The position numbers were made by a program, and so were the translations under genes. Shown piece after piece: positions 60,862-64,000 of a DNA stretch of 64,000 nt. This DNA comes from Neptunicoccus cionae (lineage in GTDB: Bacteria > Pseudomonadota > Alphaproteobacteria > Rhodobacterales > Rhodobacteraceae). Location: the NCBI RefSeq assembly GCF_002860325.1, contig NZ_PKOJ01000002.1, positions 310,001 to 374,000 on the forward strand, written 5' to 3'. The stretch's first letter is position 1; the number at the start of each line of letters is the position of its first letter. The notes below the pieces were generated by a model. That model made no database searches and had not been told where the DNA came from. It saw only the letters and a program-made list of their open reading frames with translations.

Positions 60862-61595
60862 CCACGTCCGACAAAGGGCATATTGCTTGCCATGACGGTC
60901 ATCGACAGGACGTTGGCTTCCGGCGGCAGTCCGGCCATGTGCAACACGGCGTCCGCCACATGTTGCACATCCATTGTGGGTTCGGGGCGCATCGAACCGT
61001 CCGCCTGTACCGTCCCGTCAATCATTCGCGTCACCAGTTCGGTGAAGGCATTGCCAATGTCGATCTGCCCGCAGGTGATATTTACCGAGCGCCCGTCCAG
61101 CGCCAGCGTTTTCGTCAATCCGCTGATGGCATGTTTTGTCGCCGTGTAGGCCGCCGATCCCGGACGGGGCGTGGTTGCGGAAATAGAGCCGTTGTTGATG
61201 ATCCGCCCGCCTTGCGGGGATTGTGCCCGCATGATCCGCCAGGCCGCGCGGGCGCACAGGAAGCTGCCTGTCAGGTTGATATCGACACAATTGCGCCATG
61301 CAGAAACGTCCATCTCGTCAATATGCGCAGCCGGAACACCGGTTCCCGCGTTGTTGAACAACGTATCTATCCGGCCGAACCGTTCCGCAATCCGGTCAAA
61401 CGCCGCTTCCACCTGAGATTCATCCGTTACATCACATGGAACCGCGAGCGCTGCATCCTGCCCCTCTGCCACTTGTTTCAGCGGCTCCACCCGCCTGCCG
61501 ATCAAACCGACGTTCCAACCGGCCGCCAGAAACGTCTGCGCAGTCGCTTTGCCAATACCGCTACCTGCACCTGTTATTACAATCGTCTTGGTCAT
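60858..61595 (-). CDS. Short-chain dehydrogenase/reductase
   Basis: 245 residues with the classical SDR pattern: TGAGSGIGKAT at about 8-18, NNAGTG at about 84-89, catalytic Ser in NNGSIS, YxxxK in YTATKHAISG at about 150-159. Substrate unknown. Convergent with rimI (4-bp overlap). Its promoter must lie in the 216-bp gap before the SLC13 gene, which is divergent. Confidence 0.9.
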   Translation of the reverse strand: MTKTIVITGAGSGIGKATAQTFLAAGWNVGLIGRRVEPLKQVAEGQDAALAVPCDVTDESQVEAAFDRIAERFGRIDTLFNNAGTGVPAAHIDEMDVSAWRNCVDINLTGSFLCARAAWRIMRAQSPQGGRIINNGSISATTPRPGSAAYTATKHAISGLTKTLALDGRSVNITCGQIDIGNAFTELVTRMIDGTVQADGSMRPEPTMDVQHVADAVLHMAGLPPEANVLSMTVMASNMPFVGRG

Positions 61596-61811
61596 ATGAA
61601 ATTTGCCCTATGTCTGTCTGAAGTGCCTCAGTTCTGGCGCAGGCCGGCGATTTTGTCTAGGCGATCCAGGGGCCGCGCACTTCCGCTACACGGATGAATA
61701 ACTCCGCATAAGTCCAATAAAAGCCTTAGAAACCTGCCAACTGGCCGGTTGCCCGAAGCGCTCTGCGCGCGTATACCGTTAAGGACCTGAACGATAAAAG
61801 GTTACACGCCC

Positions 61812-63695
61812 GTGGACGCGATCACCCTGACCTCCGAGATTATAGTTGTGCTGGCCCTGCTCGGCTTTACTGTCATGCTGTTTGTAACCGAAATTGTTCG
61901 GGTGGACGTGGCGGCGGTCATCGTGATGGTGTTGCTCGGTGCGCTCAGCTACCTCCCCGGACTGGGCGGTCTGATAGAAATAAACCACCTGTTCGACGGC
62001 TTTGCCTCCAATGCGGTTATTTCGATTATTGCCGTGATGATCCTTGGCGCAGGGCTGGACAAAACCGGACTGATGTCCACGGTCGCCTCTACCATTCTGA
62101 AGTATGGCGGCACCAGCGAACGCCGCATCATTCCGATTGTGTCAGCCACTGTCGGCTTTATTTCCAGTTTCATGCAGAACGTTGGCGCCGCTGCGCTTTT
62201 CCTGCCAGTGGTTTCGCGGATTTCCTCGCGCACGAATATTTCAATGTCCCGCCTGCTGATGCCCATGGGATTTTGCGCAATTCTGGGCGGCACAATGACT
62301 TTGGTCGGCTCCTCGCCGCTGATCCTGTTGAACGATCTGATTGACACAGCAAACCTCGATCTGCCCGCGGATGCCCGCATGGAGCACTTCACATTATTTT
62401 CCGTCACACCGATTGGTCTGGCGCTGGTCCTGACGGGGATTTTCTATTTCGTGTTGTTTGGCCGCTGGGTCCTGCCGGGCACCACATCAAAAGGGGATGG
62501 TACCTCCGGCCAGACAATGAATGCCTATCTGAAACGGCTTTACGGTCTGAAGGCAGATATTGTCGAAGTCGAAGTTCCCGAAGGTAACATTCTGCTTGGG
62601 GAAACCTTTGCCGATCTGATGGAAGTCCACCACTGTTACATCATCGGAAGCTATTTTCAGGGCCACCGCTGGGTCGCGCCACTCGTCACTACCGAAATTA
62701 CAACACCCTGTCGTCTGGCCATCCTTGGCCGCCGCAAGGTGATAGAGGAAATGGCCGATATCTACGGGCTGGAAATCAAGCCCAACCTCGATATTTTCGC
62801 CGAAGAATTTGCCCCGACGAAAAGCGGTGTCGCCGAAATCGTTGTGCCGCCGGACAGTCAGGTAATCGGAAAAACCGCACAGGAACTGGCGCTGCGCAAG
62901 ACTTATGGCATGTCCATGCTGGCGATTCACCGCGGTGGCGACACCATGAGCCATGTGGAACATGAAGACCACGAAGCCACCCGTATCGGCATGGTCCCGC
63001 TGCGCGCCGGAGACACGCTGGTGGTACACGTACTCTGGGAAAATCTGGTGCGGATCAAGAAAGGGCGGGACTTTGTTGTTGTTACAACCGACTTCCCGCA
63101 AGAAGAACTGCGCCCGCAAAAGGTTGGCTGGGCGATCCTCTTCTTTATTATATCGCTCAGTCTGATCCTGTTTACCGATATGCGCCTGTCCCTCTGCCTT
63201 CTGACAGGTGCCGTGGGTATGATTGTCACCCGCGTGATCAACATGGACGAGGCGTATAACGCGGTCGGCTGGAACACCGTCTTTCTGCTCGCCTCCCTGA
63301 TACCGCTCGGGCAGGCCGTGCAAATGACAGGAACAGCGGAATGGATCGCGCAAGGCGTGCTCTCGGTGCTGGACGGCTGGCCGGTCTGGTCGTTGCAGGC
63401 CGGCGTTGCCATTCTCGCGACCATCTTCACGCTGATCATGTCCAACGTCGGCGCAACGGTCCTACTGGTGCCTCTTGCAGTTTCAATTGCGATGGCTTCG
63501 GGCGGCGATCCCGCCATATTTGCCATGACCGTTGCAATTTCCACTTCGAACTCTTTCCTGATCCCGACCCATCAGGTCAACGCCCTGATTATGGGTCCGG
63601 CAGGCTATCGCGTGGTGGATTTCATGCGCACGGGCGGGATCATGACCGTACTGTTCCTGATCGTATCGCTCGTGATGATGAACATCGTCTTTTAA
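61812..63695 (+). CDS. SLC13/DASS-family permease with TrkA-C domains
   Basis: 627 residues. Two membrane halves (about 1-220 and 440-627), each with a re-entrant motif (SSFMQNVGAAALFLPV with the SNT-like sequence; NVGATVLLVPLAVSIAM), separated by a soluble region with two TrkA-C (RCK_C) domains (about 225-400; KADIVEVEVPEGNILLGETF, VAEIVVPPDSQVIGKTAQEL). The layout fits sulfate or dicarboxylate Na+-linked uptake proteins with regulatory RCK domains. GTG at 61812 is the apparent start. Confidence 0.9.
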   Translation: MDAITLTSEIIVVLALLGFTVMLFVTEIVRVDVAAVIVMVLLGALSYLPGLGGLIEINHLFDGFASNAVISIIAVMILGAGLDKTGLMSTVASTILKYGGTSERRIIPIVSATVGFISSFMQNVGAAALFLPVVSRISSRTNISMSRLLMPMGFCAILGGTMTLVGSSPLILLNDLIDTANLDLPADARMEHFTLFSVTPIGLALVLTGIFYFVLFGRWVLPGTTSKGDGTSGQTMNAYLKRLYGLKADIVEVEVPEGNILLGETFADLMEVHHCYIIGSYFQGHRWVAPLVTTEITTPCRLAILGRRKVIEEMADIYGLEIKPNLDIFAEEFAPTKSGVAEIVVPPDSQVIGKTAQELALRKTYGMSMLAIHRGGDTMSHVEHEDHEATRIGMVPLRAGDTLVVHVLWENLVRIKKGRDFVVVTTDFPQEELRPQKVGWAILFFIISLSLILFTDMRLSLCLLTGAVGMIVTRVINMDEAYNAVGWNTVFLLASLIPLGQAVQMTGTAEWIAQGVLSVLDGWPVWSLQAGVAILATIFTLIMSNVGATVLLVPLAVSIAMASGGDPAIFAMTVAISTSNSFLIPTHQVNALIMGPAGYRVVDFMRTGGIMTVLFLIVSLVMMNIVF

Positions 63696-63721
63696 ACGGC
63701 TATCCGGCTTCTTCTGGCTGT

Positions 63722-63754
63722 AAATATCCCGGGGTCTCAGGGGCAGCGCCCCTG
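63722..63754. repeat. Extragenic palindrome with AAATATCCCG head, copy 2
   Basis: AAATATCCCGGGG followed by CAGGGGC-AGC-GCCCCTG (63738-63744, 63748-63754), a 7-bp GC stem. The head and stem match the design of the element at 21181-21221. Between two convergent genes it probably acts as a bidirectional terminator; similar ATATCCCGG-headed palindromes are familiar in Rhodobacterales genomes. Confidence 0.65.
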
Positions 63755-63762
63755 AAGCGTCT

Positions 63763-64000
63763 CTATTCTGGCGCAGCGGGCTGTTCTTCCAGTTCCAGAA
63801 CAGGGGCCGCGATGCGACGCAGATCGTCAACGCCCAAAGGCGCGGTCGGCTTGGCCAGCATATACCGTGTCACCCAGTGCAACCGGTGCTCCGCCCGCGT
63901 GATCGCCACATAGGCCAGTCGTTTCCACAAGGCGATCCCTGCCTCTGTGCGCCCTGCACGGCTTGCAGCGTAAATGTCCGGCGCAAACACCTGCACATCT
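63763..64000 (-). CDS. UvrD/PcrA-type helicase, C-terminal fragment
   Basis: Only the last 79 codons are inside the window; the 5' part is cut off by the window edge. Seen: KRLAYVAITRAEHRLHWVTRY, helicase motif VI of superfamily 1 (UvrD-like) enzymes with the arginine finger. The tail after motif VI is short, which argues against AddA/RecB-type enzymes with a nuclease domain. Likely UvrD/PcrA or a paralogue in DNA repair. Confidence 0.72.
   Translation of the reverse strand, partial: DVQVFAPDIYAASRAGRTEAGIALWKRLAYVAITRAEHRLHWVTRYMLAKPTAPLGVDDLRRIAAPVLELEEQPAAPE

Noticed and set aside
1-64000. tRNA, rRNA, prophage, integrase or insertion sequence
   Set aside because: None was recognised by eye in the gaps; no transposase or integrase motif occurs in any frame examined.

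Overview
The window reads as chromosomal DNA of a Roseobacter-group alphaproteobacterium (Rhodobacterales). Supporting signs are a macromolecular-synthesis pair dnaG-rpoD, an RpoH-type sigma factor, an alphaproteobacterial SOS box (GAAC-N7-GAAC), a RibB protein with a decayed GTP-cyclohydrolase half, the order nrdR-ribD ... ribE-ribB-ribH-nusB, a fused carnitine dehydrogenase/thioesterase, and short GC-rich extragenic palindromes. No rRNA, tRNA, CRISPR, insertion sequence or prophage was seen. Genes are dense and codon use is even, so this is mostly core chromosome with metabolic accessory blocks.

Layout. 1-2.7 kb: citramalate synthase (cut by the window edge) and cysS on the minus strand, separated by a strongly folded spacer. 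3-13.8 kb: scattered single-gene catabolic functions: a PEP-mutase/isocitrate-lyase family enzyme, an aromatic-amino-acid-type PLP decarboxylase, a non-pyrrolysine MttB-family methyltransferase, an HpaR-type MarR regulator convergent with a lone PcaB-like lyase, an HSL-type esterase, a sulfotransferase, a phosphodiesterase/phosphatase, and an HxlR regulator divergent from an NAD(P)-binding oxidoreductase with twin operators. 13.9-25.5 kb: a long minus-strand carnitine operon (BKACE dehydrocarnitine-cleavage enzyme, two lipoproteins, carnitine dehydrogenase-thioesterase fusion, CocE/NonD hydrolase, peptide-type ABC transporter) with a divergent GlxA/AraC-type activator. 25.6-33.5 kb: DMT transporter, aldo/keto reductase, an orphan SOS-regulated imuA-like gene, GNAT, TerB-DnaJ protein, nuclease-fold protein, secreted protein, cysteine-cluster protein, and PepF peptidase. 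33.9-44 kb: RTX protein, rpoH, rluD, dnaG, rpoD, a zincin-like lipoprotein and a two-gene membrane operon. 44.2-53.4 kb: riboflavin genes interrupted by three capsule-export/Kdo-transferase genes on the opposite strand. 53.5-64 kb: MFS transporter, lactate dehydrogenase-type flavoprotein, rplY-pth, serine hydrolase, nfuA-tsaB-rimI, SDR, SLC13 permease, and the end of a UvrD-type helicase gene.

How the genes work together. The carnitine block can be read as one pathway: uptake by the ABC transporter, possible deacylation by the CocE/NonD hydrolase, oxidation to 3-dehydrocarnitine, acetyl-CoA-dependent cleavage to acetoacetate and betainyl-CoA, and thioesterase release of glycine betaine. The rib genes cover everything from the ribulose-5-phosphate branch and the deaminase/reductase to lumazine and riboflavin synthases; no GTP cyclohydrolase II with zinc ligands is present, so that activity must lie elsewhere. 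The capsule genes supply the Kdo linker transferases and outer-membrane export lipoprotein.

The most unusual signal is non-coding: four intergenic copies of an element built from a conserved leader (CCCTGCAAATAT) followed by 3-5 palindromes of the type GAAGCTTC at an exact 14-bp period, at about 4.5, 10.0, 11.7 and 56.2 kb. I do not recognise this family. Other points of interest are two possible small genes next to those arrays, a cluster of four GANTC sites in front of rpoD, and twin HxlR operators.
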